Positions 48,182-60,589 of a DNA stretch of 64,000 bases are shown here, in pieces. Positions within the stretch are counted from its first letter, which is position 1. Every line of letters begins with the position of its first letter. This DNA is from Uranotaenia lowii. Taxonomy: Eukaryota > Arthropoda > Insecta > Diptera > Culicidae. The DNA lies in the NCBI RefSeq assembly GCF_029784155.1, contig NC_073692.1:365967160-366031159 (forward strand). Direction: 5' to 3'. The notes below the pieces were generated by a model, which was not told where the DNA came from, did no database searches, and saw only the letters and a program-made list of their open reading frames with translations. A program made the position numbers and the translations under genes.

Positions 48182-50149
48182 CTGCGAAAAAAAAAGGGAG
48201 AAATGTTTAACATATATTACTGCTACTGCCTTTGAAAGGCTGAGTGACACACAGAATTTTATTTTGTCTCTGGAGCCACCACTTGCCAAACCATTCATTG
48301 ATGGCAGGCCAAAGGTGCCTGTCAATGGATGTCGCAGTCCATGCCTTGTTTCGTTTCTGCGTGTGTTTGCCAAATAGTAATAAAAATCGCGTGATTACGA
48401 TTTGCATGCTTGCTTGTTTCCTTGCTCGAATACCGCAGTTCAACGAAAATATGGACAATGTGGGTGGAAGTTTTTTTTTTTAAATGTGTATAGAGTTACC
48501 AGGTTTAAAACATGATTTTTTTTAGAGGTTAAAACGTACAATTTGGAAGAAATAATTACGGGTAGACCATATTGTGCCACGAGAAGGAACACGTCATGTT
48601 TTAGTACATCCACTAGGACGGCAGCTTAATGTCGAATTTTGTAACCGACCATATGCACTTTTAATATTGGCTTAAAAACTGACCTTTGTAAAATTTTAAC
48701 CTCAAAAATAAAAAAAAGGGGGCATTAAAATTAAAATTTCGGTTTTTTCAAATTCCTTTTGTTGGGATTGAAAAGATGAAAACTGTTTTTGAATAACAAC
48801 ATGTTTTCATTTGTAGTATTCAAAGGAGATAAAGTTTGAAAATTTGAAAACTAAGAATGACAAATGATAATCATTGAAAAAAAAATTTAAAGCCTAAAAT
48901 TTTGTATGTCCATTTTTTAATGCAAACAGATTTTAATCAAATTTTAGTGCAATATAAAATAATTGTTTTTCAAACATTTTGAGAAAATTCAATAAATGTT
49001 CAATATGTATTCAATAAACTTTGTTGTGAAATTGCAGTACTTGACCTTGATTTATAACACATACTTACATTGATCAAATTTAGGTGGTATGTGGTTTGGA
49101 ATTTTTCCCTTATTAACTGCTTTGAGTAAATTAAATCATCGATCACAATTTTGAAAAAAAAAGTTAAATTTAATTTATCATGAAGATGATCTATTTTCTG
49201 AAATACAAAACTTTGAGAAAATGAAAATCCAAACCTAAAAAAAACCTGCCTTAGAAAAAACTAAAACTAATTCTGATATTATGAACATTTATTAATGCAA
49301 TTTTAAATTCAATAATCAACTAACATGACGCTCTGTTGGAACCGAAGGGTGCATCTGACTACCAAAAACGTTCGTTTACCAAGGGTATCTTGACAAAAAA
49401 ATTATGTTTATCAAAAGTTTTAACCCATAGCACTATTTTTCATCGCAACAAGTGATTTATTATTGAAAGTTAAGTAAAAGCTAGAGAATTAAACTGAATT
49501 GAACAAGTTTTAAAAGCTTTGACAAGAGCATTTGAAATATATGAAAACAACAGGTATGCCTGAATGGATTAGACGATTTTCGGTCGATTTCTTAAACCCT
49601 CAAAAGCTTCGTTTTGATTCAAAACTCATCTATGGTTTTTTGCAGAGTTTTCAAATTACGTTTGCATGAGTAAATTTGGACTTTTATGTTTGTATGGGAT
49701 AATTGAATAATTTGTACTGAAAAATCAACATCATTTCAGTATCTTCTGTGCCTGCTGATGGACTTTTTTAAAAATTACTACAACACAATGCACTGTTTAT
49801 TATTCACTTTTTACCTATTTTACACCTTCTGAGCCTGGACGAGAAAATAGGACGATCCACATGTTCTCTGAATTTTTATACTGATAAAAATGCTTACTCG
49901 GCACAAAGCCACCTGTCAACCTATTTGCGCGCGACATTCGCGGCTTACACCTATACCTATAACTGTTCTATTTCCTAACGCAAAATACTTTAAATTATGC
50001 TTAAAGAAATAACCCAATATTTCTTTTGGGACAAATGAGAAAATTTGGTAGACCTCGGTTTTGAATTTGATAATTTTTTTCATAGTTCTAAAATTTCAAA
50101 TATGAAATATTTGTTGAAGATGTATTTGTTTTTTTTTTTATTTTAATTA

Positions 50150-50319
50150 TTTCATAGTTCAGGGCTCGTGATAAAGCTCAGAGGGCAAGTCAGTTGCCTC
50201 CTGAGCCGATATTTGCGAGTTTCAACAACGATCCGCCAACTGAAACGTTGATAAAGTCGAGAATGCCATCAAGATGGTAAAACGACTATAATCGAAACAA
50301 AAAAAAATTCATGGTTCAG
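50150..50319 (+). mobile_element. tRNA-derived SINE, short copy with target duplication
   Basis: The plus-strand copy (50163-50307) has the head AAGCTCAGAGGGCAAG, a decayed B box, the body CCGCCAACTG...GTTGATAAAG...AAAACGAC and ATAATCGAAAC plus an A tail. It lacks about 45-50 bases after the B box relative to the copy at 27213-27410. It is flanked by TTCATAGTTCAG (50151-50162) and TTCATGGTTCAG (50308-50319), a 12-bp target duplication with one mismatch, as left by LINE-mediated insertion. Confidence 0.78.
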
Positions 50320-50877
50320 ATTACAAAATCATTGATAAATTAAACTTATTGTAGAATTTGTAACAAAAAACCACTCACGAGGAGAAAGACTCTATAAATT
50401 TCCTTAAGCATGTTTTGATAAAATTGAAACTTCTGAAAACAAACTTCTCTAAAGCTTGACAAAATGCATCAATTATAAAACTTTGATTGCATCGTTTGAA
50501 AGATCCCATTTTCAATTACCTTCAAAAAATTGAACAAGATAAAAGAATAGGTACAACTATATCTTGATATTTTTTTATTAGAAGTCCTTGATTCATAATA
50601 TCATTGAAAACTCTTTGTTGAAATAGGAGAGGGGTAGGGAGGATAATAAAAAAATATCCAAAATTTTCAATAAACGATCAAATTGAACACAAATTTGTAT
50701 GCAAAAAATGGATAAAATCTTTATTTCTCAAAATCAAAAAATTTATGTTTTTAGATAGAAAATTTGAAAAATCTCGAATGTAAATAGATGATACAGTTCT
50801 CTTTCGCTCTTTAAAATGTTTGAATTTTCGAAGAATTCATCAATTTTTTTAATGAAATACCTAAAACTTTATTTATT

Positions 50878-50952
50878 CCTCCCTTTGGAGTTTTCGGAAA
50901 ATCGAAAGGAGGTGGCAATAGAAAAATTTTATATTTGTTTCGGCCTTATTTT
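50878..50952. mobile_element. Harbinger-like MITE end fragment
   Basis: The reverse complement of this segment (AAGGCCGAAACAAATAT..., then a CCACCTCC block and GATTTTCCGAAAAC) matches the left end of the 41158-41553 MITE. No opposite end was identified. Confidence 0.5.
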
Positions 50953-52647
50953 CATCGTTTAAAGATTAATACAGTTTCAATCCGAATTTCATTGCGTAGT
51001 GATTGAACTTTCTATAAAATGTTTGTAAGTTTTTCTTTCGAAATCTACTTTAGATTATGGAAATATGAATTTATGAAACATTCAATTTTCAATTTTTGTT
51101 CTAAAGTCAGTATATTTTAAATTTTAAGTTTAAATTTTTTAAGTTTTGCCAGAGTTTCTAAATTTGATGCTTATGTTTAATGTACTGACCTGATGCACAG
51201 GGAAAAAATTGAGAACAAAATATTTAGATAAAAAAGCCAAATTCTCTGAAAAATTGAATCTGATTAATTTTTTTTTTCGTCTGAATTATATTTTTATTTG
51301 TATCCTAAATCTTGATTTCAAACTTTGATTCTGATGAGTTATAATGTTTAAAATTACGATTTCTGTAAACAGCTATCATATTGTTGGCCATATATTAAAA
51401 GATCAAAATTTATTGTACCTTAAACTAGGAAGTGCCCCCCCCAAAATATAAATTAAATCAGAATTTGTAACTCAGCGTATGTAAAACACATTTTATGTAA
51501 AAAAAATTTCCGCGACTCGATGGTATAAAAAAATATATTTTCAATAAAATTTTCCTCAGATGCCTCCATAACTTGCTAAAGAAATAAACACAAATTTTCA
51601 TTACTTCTAAAATATTGAGTTGAAAAACGAACGTTGGGGATGATAATTAAATTCACATTAGAAAGTACGCTAAACAAGTGATATGAAGGTACTTAAAGTC
51701 AAAAAGTTATACATGCATAAAGTTAAAGCTGTTTTCGAGAAAAAGCGTTTCAAATTTTTCTTTTTCTCGGTTTTTATACATCTCTCAGATAGTTTTAACT
51801 TTCGTTCAATCGGAGAAGTTTGAAGAAAAAACTTTTATAAAACTGAAAATTTCATCAAATATGGATGGAAACATTAAAAACCATTATGTTAAATAAACTC
51901 AAAACTGACATATTTTTCACTTTTTCACCTTTAGTTCTGAAGGTTTTATATGGGTTAAGCAAACAGTAAATTGGTAAACAAATGTTTCATACCTTCAAAC
52001 TTTCAACAAAGCAATAAATATATACAAATCATAAAAAAGTAATCAAAAATTCTTCTATTTTAAAAAGAATATGTTTTTTTCACTATTATGAGATAGATTC
52101 TAAATATCACAGTTTTGAAACGGTGCTGAATATGGTGCTTCATTTTTCAATTTCAAAATTCATTTATGCCAACATTAAATCTCCGAGTTTCAGAGTCCCG
52201 TTCTACTTTTTTTTAGAGACAACAATGATTTGATTGAATTTTACAATGCTCATTATTTTTCCTAAAGTTTGAGTCGTTTCTGAAACAGAAATGAAATAAA
52301 TGCTCTTTTTTCAAATTATCCATAAATTATTTGAAATTAGTTTTGATGTTCTTGAGTGTTCATTTAAAATTTGAATCATTCCTTCGAACGTTATTGAGAT
52401 TCTGCTCTTCAATACCCAATTTTGTTATAAAAAAAACTGTTATCAACTGATATTGCATTATTTGAGAATTCGAATCATTTACAAAACAAATTTTTTGTTC
52501 GTTTTCGGAATTTTTAATGAGATTTTACAATTCGGATTTTTAATATTAAATTCTGAAGTCACTTGATTTAAAAAAAATTTTCTGCACAATAATTATAGAC
52601 TTGGACTCTGAATTGTATTTTTGTGTATATTTGTATATTTAATTAGA

Positions 52648-52830
52648 TTTTTTTTTTTTTGTGATGGTCCCACAGGCCCATTTGGGTCCTTTCTCCACCC
52701 CATACGCATCTTTAGAAGTGGGAGGGACAGTTTATCCTTAGGATAATTCATATTGTTTACTTTATTTTATCAATTTCTGTACGACTTATTCGTCTGACTG
52801 CCGCGTATGTCCATCAGAATTGATCTCTTG
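52648..52830 (-). mobile_element. Retroelement 3' end with poly-A tail
   Basis: On the minus strand a G/C-richer segment (ACATACGCGGCAGTCAGACG ... GGACCCAAATGGGCCTG ... GGGACCATCAC) ends in a run of 13 or more A. The compositional contrast and the tail suggest a 5'-truncated non-LTR retrotransposon or a SINE. I cannot name the family. Confidence 0.4.
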
Positions 52831-52950
52831 AATTTGAATTAACGAGCTTCAGTTATATAATTTGTATTTTATGAAGCAAAAATATATCCTGCTTTAAGAA
52901 TCAACAAGATTTTTTGTTTCCAAACTTTTACAGATATACATACCTTTAAT

Positions 52951-53025
52951 AAAAAAAAAAAAAAAAAAACAGGTGCCCCCTAGAAAAATTGTTCTGGGCC
53001 CCCCAACGGCTTAATCCGGCCCTGG
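52951..53025. mobile_element. Possible MITE end fragment after an A run
   Basis: After 19 A, the segment contains AGGTGCCCCC, GGGCCCCCCAA and TTAATCCGGCCCTGG. The reverse complement begins CCAGGGCCGGATTAAG, a sequence resembling the ends of some widespread insect and vertebrate DNA transposons. Only one end is seen. Confidence 0.3.
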
Positions 53026-53609
53026 TAGATGATAATTGGTTTTGACTCGAATCAATTTGTTTAAAGTTATACCTAGTTTTGATTATTATAATTCTATTGA
53101 AAAAAAAAAATTTACAACACTTCCCTTCAACTAAGTAAAGAGTTCTAAATACATTTCAATCTTAATTTGTTATTTTCAAAGGGTATGTAAATGTGCGTTC
53201 TTACACACACGGAGTTAATTTGAAGTTGCCAAAAAAACTTATTTTAAAGATTTCTCTACAAATGATATTCTATTATTGGTATTGGAATTTATTTTTAACA
53301 TCTTCCAAGCCCACGAGAATTGATATTCAAACGTTATTTGTTGATGTATTTGAGGTTTATAGTGAATTTCACACTCTAACGAAAACCGCTATATATCTCT
53401 TGTTTCCCAACCGAATCGTATAAATCTATAGTTTACGAAACCCTCAAATATGATTTTTAGACTATATTCAGCTACAAGACTTCAGTTTTCCGTTATTCAA
53501 AGTCTAGGGAAAAAATCCGAAAAAACATGTTTCGGTCAATAGACTGTAGGTTATCAACGAAATGCTCGAAGATAATTTCAATTATATATAAATTTTTTGC
53601 GGAAATCTA

Positions 53610-54310
53610 TTTTTAGTACATTCAAAATCCAGTGTAATGTTGATTTTCAGTGTAAGAAAAAGAGGTTCGAAAAACTGCTTCCTTTGTGTTTCGTATTTTG
53701 GAATTCTAAGGATACCTAAATCTGTCGATTCACGTCCACTTTCCAATTCATTTTTCAAAATTTATCTGCTACGACCATAACAATTTTTAAGGTTCTTTCT
53801 TTGCAAAGTACAGTTGTGCAGCTTTTTCTTACAGTTTTTTGATCATGATTCTAAAAAATTTAAAAAAATCCATAGGCACAACGTATGGTTTCTAACTTCA
53901 GCTTTCTTGGACTCTAGGTGAATATTTTTTTTAGCATTTCATAGCTGAGCTACAGTCCATTTTTGCAAAGCACGTTTTTTGGGATTATTTATCTTGGACT
54001 TCAAATAACGGAAAATAAAAGCGTTAAAGCTGAAGATTGTCTGAAAAACATATATGAAGGTAAAGTGTTTCAAAAATTACAAATTTTGTACAAATCGGTT
54101 GAGAAACAATTTAGATATAGCAATTGACTCTAAAGGTCTGATTAGCGAGTTTTTTTTGTCTGTTTGTGTAATGATGCAGAATCAAAGATTTCATTAATTC
54201 ATTGAGGGTCCCAGAAGATAATTATTCATTTAAATGTGTCTGAATAAAAAAAAAGTTATCAAACAACCAATAGTGTCATATTGACAGTGAAAAACAGATT
54301 AGGATTAAAT
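53610..54310. repeat. Dispersed repeat, copy 2 (partner at 13260-14000)
   Basis: The 53610-54150 part aligns with 13540-14000 and the 54180-54310 part aligns in reverse with 13260-13400. No protein is encoded. See the partner entry for the landmarks. Confidence 0.5.
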
Positions 54311-55032
54311 AAGTTTATAAAAGTAACGAACTTGTAACGACGGGCAATTAACATTTTGTTTTTTCATCATCTACACAAATTGAGAATTAAGACCAGTAAA
54401 GCCAGTAAAAAATCCATTCAAAGCTGGTAACTCTATAAGTTGTTCCCAAAAAAAGACCGAAATCGGTCGATTCAAAATATGTTCCATTGCGCGGTTGTAA
54501 AATCGAGGAATCCTTTAATTTCGAGGTGACTGAGCGACAGCAAACATACAAGCAGATTTTGGCTTTCGGAAAGGGATAAAACCGCTACCTTCTGGTGCTG
54601 TTGGATTCCCCCCTCCACTTCGAAATTTGTTAGCCCCCGTCTCGATTTTGGAGCTGGCAGTAAAAATGATATTTTATCGTGACAAACAGATTACTGAAGG
54701 TGGAACCAACTAAGGGGAAAAGGGGCATGGAATTTGGTCACAGGTTTGTTCTGGCACCAGCAGGAGCCCCACTTCTCAGAATGAATGGTTCGGAAAACGC
54801 AATAAAAGTGTGCCATATACCGTGCTATTTATGGCCTGTTTAATATTTAAGCGCGATTAACAACCGTGGATGTTTTAGATTCCTTAAGCGGGTGGCAGGT
54901 TAAATGTGTTCCAGCGTTTTTGATAGAAAAGTGAGGGTTTTGTGCTGATTCAAGCACAATTTGATAGAGGATTTAGCAATACCGGTAGCGGATTAAAGAC
55001 CTCTGTAAAAAGTTATTAGAAAAAATACTTAC

Positions 55033-55302
55033 AATTGACAGTCAGATTGGCCCGGGCACTGATCTGTCCGACTCCGTTGTGAGCTTCGCAGATGTACTGG
55101 CCCCGATCATCCAGTGTGACGTTTCGAATGACCAGGGTTCGATCGACTTCCAAAATTTCCGCCCGGCCCACCGGAATGTGTCCGTTCTCTTTGCTCCACA
55201 GAACCTGGGGAAAAGGATCCCCACTGACGGCACACTGAAATTGGGCTCGTTGCCCTTCCAGTATTGTGACGTCCATCGGTTTGGCCATGAAGAATGGTTT
55301 GA
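55033..55302 (-). CDS. robo: Roundabout receptor exon, Ig3
   Basis: A 270-bp minus-strand exon is bordered by acceptor ATTTTTAG and donor GTAAGT. The first two bases complete a codon (a valine if the previous base is G), then KPFFMAKP starts Ig3. The cysteines lie in FQCAV and YICEAHN, with GDPFPQVLWSKENGHIPV and AHNGVGQISARANLTV between and after them; both are close to Drosophila Robo Ig3. The last base begins the codon finished by the Ig4 exon at 48181. The exons for Ig1-Ig2 and the signal peptide must lie to the right and were not found up to 64000. Confidence 0.92.
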
Positions 55303-55702
55303 CTAAAAATGAAAAAAAAATTAAATAACATTAATTATGATTTTTTTTTTAACTACAAAAAACTGTTGATAGTTTTGAGCATCGCCGTACACAAATTATT
55401 CAAATAAACAATTCCGGCTAAGCGAAAATTTCGCTCCAATTGCCACCTAGTGAACGCAAATCAACATAATCGGCCATTAATCATAATTCGAAACGAGTGG
55501 GGTTTGATAAATCGATCCAAAAAACGTGACATCACGACGACGCACACACGCAGAGCGCTTTTAATAACTTGAGAAGAGTCGGATCTAGTCTTTGGGCCCC
55601 AAAATGTTTTGCAACCTATTTTTTTAAGCAATTTCATCAATTTTGCAAACTATAGGAATTTTCCACATTATTTCTACCAATTTGAATACTAGTTATATAC
55701 TA
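55303..55702. other. robo intron upstream of Ig3, nothing recognised
   Basis: Minus-strand intron sequence before the Ig3 acceptor. It has moderate composition near 55440-55600 but no open frame of note. Confidence 0.5.
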
Positions 55703-56703
55703 GAGTGTGTCGAATTGTTACTTTTTAGGAATTTCAAAAACCCTGTACTCTAATATTTTTTATTTTTGATTAAAACGAACGACAGAATTTTGCAGCTTTT
55801 AAAAATGAGATTTAGTAACCCACGGCAAAGCCGTAGGAGTAGCGAGAGAATTCTTGGCTACGGACATTATATTTTATTTTCTCACATTTTAATTCACAAC
55901 TAATTCGCGTTCCCTCTTCTCAGAAGAGCGCAAAATGGTTCACTAGACTTGATCCGAAAAAGTGATTACTGATATTTAAATTTTGATTTTAACGGTTTTG
56001 GAATATTTATTTTATTTGTAATTTTAATTTCTGAACCATAACAGGAAGGAATATAGCTGCTGATTCAAATGGTGTCGAAGGCCTCAGACACGGTTCACTC
56101 CTTTAAAAAATGACATTCATGTTTACGAGCCCCACAAGCTGCACGATTGGAAATGCTCAAATTCTATCTAAAATAAGATTAAAAGAATTCATTGCAAGAA
56201 AAAAAAGACAGCTCCAACTAATTTTAGTTGATTTTTTACGAAACCACTGCATATGATGATTCCAAATTTCTTTTAACCCTCATTTAATTTTCGCGAATCA
56301 AATAGATATGTAGATCATTGCATTTCAACATGTCAAGACTCAAAAACAAAAATCTTTCTTGTTAAAATAATGTTTTTTTCCGAAAATTGGACAGAAAATC
56401 TGTCAGCGTTGCTAGATTCTTTTCATAAACAATAAAAACCTCAGATGGGGACGCTATAACTTTTTTCTAGCTTCTCCTACTGCTTTGTCAATTTGGGCAG
56501 AGTTGAAGACAGAAATTTTTTCGGTAGTTGGAATTCCATTTGTATTGTGTGAGAACACAAGGTTGAAAAAACCAAAATACCCTTTTTATGAACAAATTTT
56601 TGCCTTTTTTCCATACAAAAATGTCATCCCTTTTGACTTAAAAGAAAACTTTTTGGATAACAGGGTTTTTGAAATTCAAAAAAAGTTGTTACTCGACACA
56701 ACC
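55703..56703. mobile_element. Inverted-repeat element of about 1.0 kb
   Basis: The ends are about 41-bp inverted repeats containing TGTGTCGA (or its complement), then ACTTTTT and GAATTTCAAAAACCCTGT; roughly 34 of 41 positions match between 55706-55746 and the complement of 56661-56701. The interior has a 76-codon plus-strand frame (56485-56715) but no recognisable transposase, so it is a non-autonomous or decayed DNA transposon. Confidence 0.6.
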
Positions 56704-58360
56704 TATTCAACATGAAATTGTAAAAATATTTTCGATATGTAGTTGGAAATTTTTTTACTACTTGAATTCCTAGAATTATCATTATTTTAAAATGCATGAT
56801 TTAAGTTTTTTAATAATTTATTTTTTTTTTTAAAGATTTTAATATTTTTGATGTCGGGGAAAAGTTGACACCGATTTACCATCTGTGTTGAAAATTCCAA
56901 TTCCTGTCTGTTTTGTTTTGCCTTGTTCAAATATTGTAACTTGTAAGACATCAAAGCTATGGTCAAAACAAATTTGCATATTTTTTCCACGGTCAGACTA
57001 TTTGGTAAAAATCATCAGAAAATTATGAAATATTGGCTAAAGTTCAAAAGAAGTTTGTCTTCAAAAATATTTGAACTAAATATTTATAAAGCAAGTTCAT
57101 CTCATTAGCTTCCAAACAGTTTACCAGATAAACAATACGTTGTTTGATAACAGAGATGCACGTGAAATAAAAATGCATGTTTAAGACTGAACCCAAACTT
57201 TTGGCCGTTACACATCACTACGGATAATCCCAAAATTTTGGACGTTGACTTAAGTAGCTATTTTATATTATTTAAGTACATTGCAAATTTTTCGCAAAAC
57301 TAAACAAATGTTTTTCAATGAGTTTGAAAAAAGGATTCGAATTTTGAAATTCGGTCCTTCCCACCCTGAGAGGATCGGGTTTGAATTTGAAGTTCGATTT
57401 TAGAGAAATGTCCCAGCTTTAAGGTAAATTTGAATCATATAAACTCAATACTCACATTCTGTCAAAAACATGCAATGAAATTTTTACTCTCGATCTCTTG
57501 AATGAATTTCAATATGCAATTCCAATATGTAATAAGATGGCTGAAATATGGCCTATCAAAAAAAATTTTGTTCTTGAGGGGGTGATCCCAAAGTTTTGGC
57601 TAGCTGTGTCTATATTTTTAAAATTAAAAAGCTTTTTCCAAAAACTTTTGAGATTTCCGAGGAATTTAAAAAAAGGGCTGTTGATATCTCTAGCCTCCCA
57701 TTAAAAATCTATACAGTTGCAAAACTGAGAATTTTTTTTAAAAACTTTTTCCTTAAAAAAAGTCATGGAAAATGCATGAAATATCTTTGCCAGAACTATG
57801 AGTGAGACAACTAAATATTTTCTTCTTTATAAAACATGTTTACAATGGCATTTACAATTACATGTTTGGCGAAATAAGAAGGATAGAAACCTTTTTAAAG
57901 GAAAAATATGATCATAAATATTTTTAATTGGTGCTTTGTGATAATGTTAACAATTAAAAAACAAAGCTTTTCAGACCAGTAAAATCCTGAATATAAATTT
58001 AAGTAAGAATTTTCTAAGTAAAATTAATTTTACAAATTTAACAAGCATTTCAAAGAGAAAAAATCTCGTCTTTAAAATTGTATCGAATAAGAAAACTAAT
58101 TTTTCGAGCTTTTTGTTAGAAAAATTGATGAGACGTTGATACTAGGAATTTTTGAAATATTACTTGGGATACCATGTCTGTGGTACAAAGAATTCAGTTC
58201 AAAATAGTAAATTTGAATCTTGTATTAATTTATTACTACAATTTATTTATATTCAAAATAAATTGAGAGTTCAAATGATGTTAATTTCAAGTTGACACAC
58301 GATTCGGTTTGCCTAATATTAGATAAAAAATTTGAATCTAAGGTCTGTGGGGAACTTTAC
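56704..58360. other. AT-rich DNA, nothing recognised
   Basis: Only short frames are present (for example 57498-57704 and 57596-57805, plus), none with a recognised domain. Confidence 0.4.
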
Positions 58361-58973
58361 TTAACCTTCCAAAGCCGTTCGCTAAATATCCGTTTCGGGG
58401 AAATATGCGTTCTAATTTGATTTCGTTCTCCTGGCTGTAAATGTTAACCGATTTTGATCATATTATATTCATTGTGTAGGTAATTTATTCTAATTACTCA
58501 ACATTTCAAAATAAAGTCGAAATGTATTACCAGGTTTTCAGAAACTGGTTCAGAAAGTTAAAAGTCCGAAAAATCAATTTTATTTTTAAAATACTCATAA
58601 CTTCTGACAGCTTTTCTGTATTTAATTATTTCATTGATGTTTGAAATTGTCAAAAATCCATCTATCCGACAATGTATAGATATGTTGGGGTCCAATGAAA
58701 GTTTTTACCGCTATGACAGATCTTCCGGTAGAAAAAAGTCTTACTTTAAAAAAACGACATCCAGTTTTGGCTTTGCTTAGCTGTACTTCATTTCTCAATG
58801 AACCGAATTTGAAAACTCAAATTTTAGTTTTTTGGCGTTAATTTGATCATTATTTTCATAGAACATACTTGGTATGTCAAAACTACCAGTTGATCAGTAT
58901 ATTGGAATGATGATAAAGATGTTTGAAATATGCGCTTCGGGTCATATTGACCCGAACGGCTTTGGAGGGTTAA
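58361..58973. mobile_element. piggyBac-like MITE, 613 bp, flanked by TTAA
   Basis: The ends CCTTCCAAAGCCGTTCG (left) and CGAACGGCTTTGGAGGG (right) are inverted repeats with one mismatch. Both are bordered by TTAA (58361-58364, 58970-58973), the target site specific to piggyBac elements. A hairpin GGGTCATATTGACCC lies just inside the right end. There is no transposase. Confidence 0.75.
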
Positions 58974-60218
58974 AATCCCAAAAAAATCGAAACCGAAGGT
59001 TGGAGGTCTTGACGTCTTTTAACAAAATATTTCAAAAATTTAAATTTATTTTAATAATTTTTGAGAAAATTTCATTTTAAAAGTAATTTTTTTTTCTACC
59101 ATTCTATATCATTGATAAAATCCACGTAAAAAAGGAAACATTAAATTTTTGCATTGTCAATCAAAACTATAAAAATAAAATCCTTTCCGGAATTTAAACT
59201 TTAATTTAAAATTTATGAAAAAAAAATTTCTAGGTCCATCGATTTCGTAACTATTTTTTTATGTGTATTCAAATTTCGAACTGTTTCCTAATTTTGAATG
59301 TCAAAGTTGAACCTTAAGCTGTCATTTTATACATTACAACTTTAAAGATGACGTCTGATGAAAATGCATCATGGGGGTGACGAATCAGGTTTTTTAATGT
59401 AATACTTTCAAAATTTAAGCCTGTTTAACAATTCCAACCGAGGACATTAGGAAAAGACTATCAAGAGAACAATTAGAAAATCTGAATTTATGATCCCTAG
59501 AAAACATCAATTTTTCAACTTCCAAATATTGCTCTGAAGATGAGATGACTTAGATTTAAGCCACATTTGAAAGTTACTTAGAAATACGTTTATTTCATTT
59601 AAATAGCTGAAAAAAATAAAGTCTGGAAGGCATTTGAGTCCACAAAATTGATGCTCTACATTTTAAGGGTAAATTAACGTCCCTTTCTTGAATAATAAAT
59701 TTTGAAAAATTATTTTAAGTTTATTACGAGTGAAAAGCTTGTGATTTAGAATGATAATTTGATTTTGAAGCGCTGATTACACAAGTTTGAGGCCTTGCGA
59801 AAGGGAAGGGGAGGGCTTTAGGGGTCCAACCCTCCTCATGAAAATTGTTACTAAGTTACACGACATAACTTTTAATCATTTTTTGCAAGTAAATATATCT
59901 GTTCAAGAAATAAATTTACCGAAGAAATTACTTGAAACCAAAAGGTATTTGAAAATACGTATTTATAAACATGTCAGAAAATTGTATCACCGCCCGGCAG
60001 AATTTCATCTTTCATCACTCTAGTTTTTGAACATTTCATTTTACCAAACTACAAGACGATCAAGAATTGAAACTTATGTTCAATTATCAATTTCGTTCGG
60101 CAAATTATTAACCTTTTGTACTGAATCTTAAATCCTAACACACAAAAACCCTACTTCGTCTTTAGAAATGGTATTTATTGAGAAGAGTATTTTAACAATT
60201 ATATCCATTTTTTTATTA
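58974..60218. other. AT-rich DNA, nothing recognised
   Basis: No gene, RNA or element end could be supported. Confidence 0.4.
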
Positions 60219-60589
60219 TAAGGTTACCAGAGCCCGGTTCTATCCAGGTTTGCCCGGATATTTAACACGAAATTTATGAACAGTCCCGACCCAGTTATCC
60301 TGATTTCATTGAAGAGTTTGGCCCGAATTTATTCTCTTCATTTGGCATATAAAAAAAACAACATATTTTGTTATATTTTTTTTTATGTATGCCTTAAATG
60401 CCATGCCTTTTTGTTCGCAAGTTCTATAAAAATGATCATGAAATGTATTTTTGCTTTTAGTTGAGTTATTTCTGGGTTTTAACAAAATTTGCTCGGATCG
60501 CCAGGTTTTGCCAGGTTTTGCCGGGTTTTTATATCAAATTTCCTGGATTTTACTGGCCCGGATACGTGCTAAAAAAACTGGCAACTTTA
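60219..60589. mobile_element. TA-flanked MITE, about 370 bp
   Basis: The ends AGGTTACCAG and CTGGCAACTT are imperfect inverted repeats bordered by TA. The subterminal DNA on both sides carries CCCGG-containing phrases (GCCCGGTTCT, TGCCCGGATA; GGCCCGGATAC). It is a small non-autonomous element. Confidence 0.5.

Larger units (their letters stand above)
48182..55032 (-). other. robo intron between Ig3 and Ig4 exons
   Basis: The 6851-bp intron has GTAAGT donor and TTTCGCAG acceptor. It contains a SINE, a Harbinger-like fragment, a retroelement 3' end, a MITE-end fragment and one copy of a dispersed repeat (listed separately). The rest, notably 48182-50150 and 50953-52640, is AT-rich with no coding sequence recognised. 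Confidence 0.8.

Noticed and set aside
56485..56715. 76-codon frame as a host exon
   Set aside because: It overlaps the right inverted end of a transposon-like element and has no splice signals consistent with robo.
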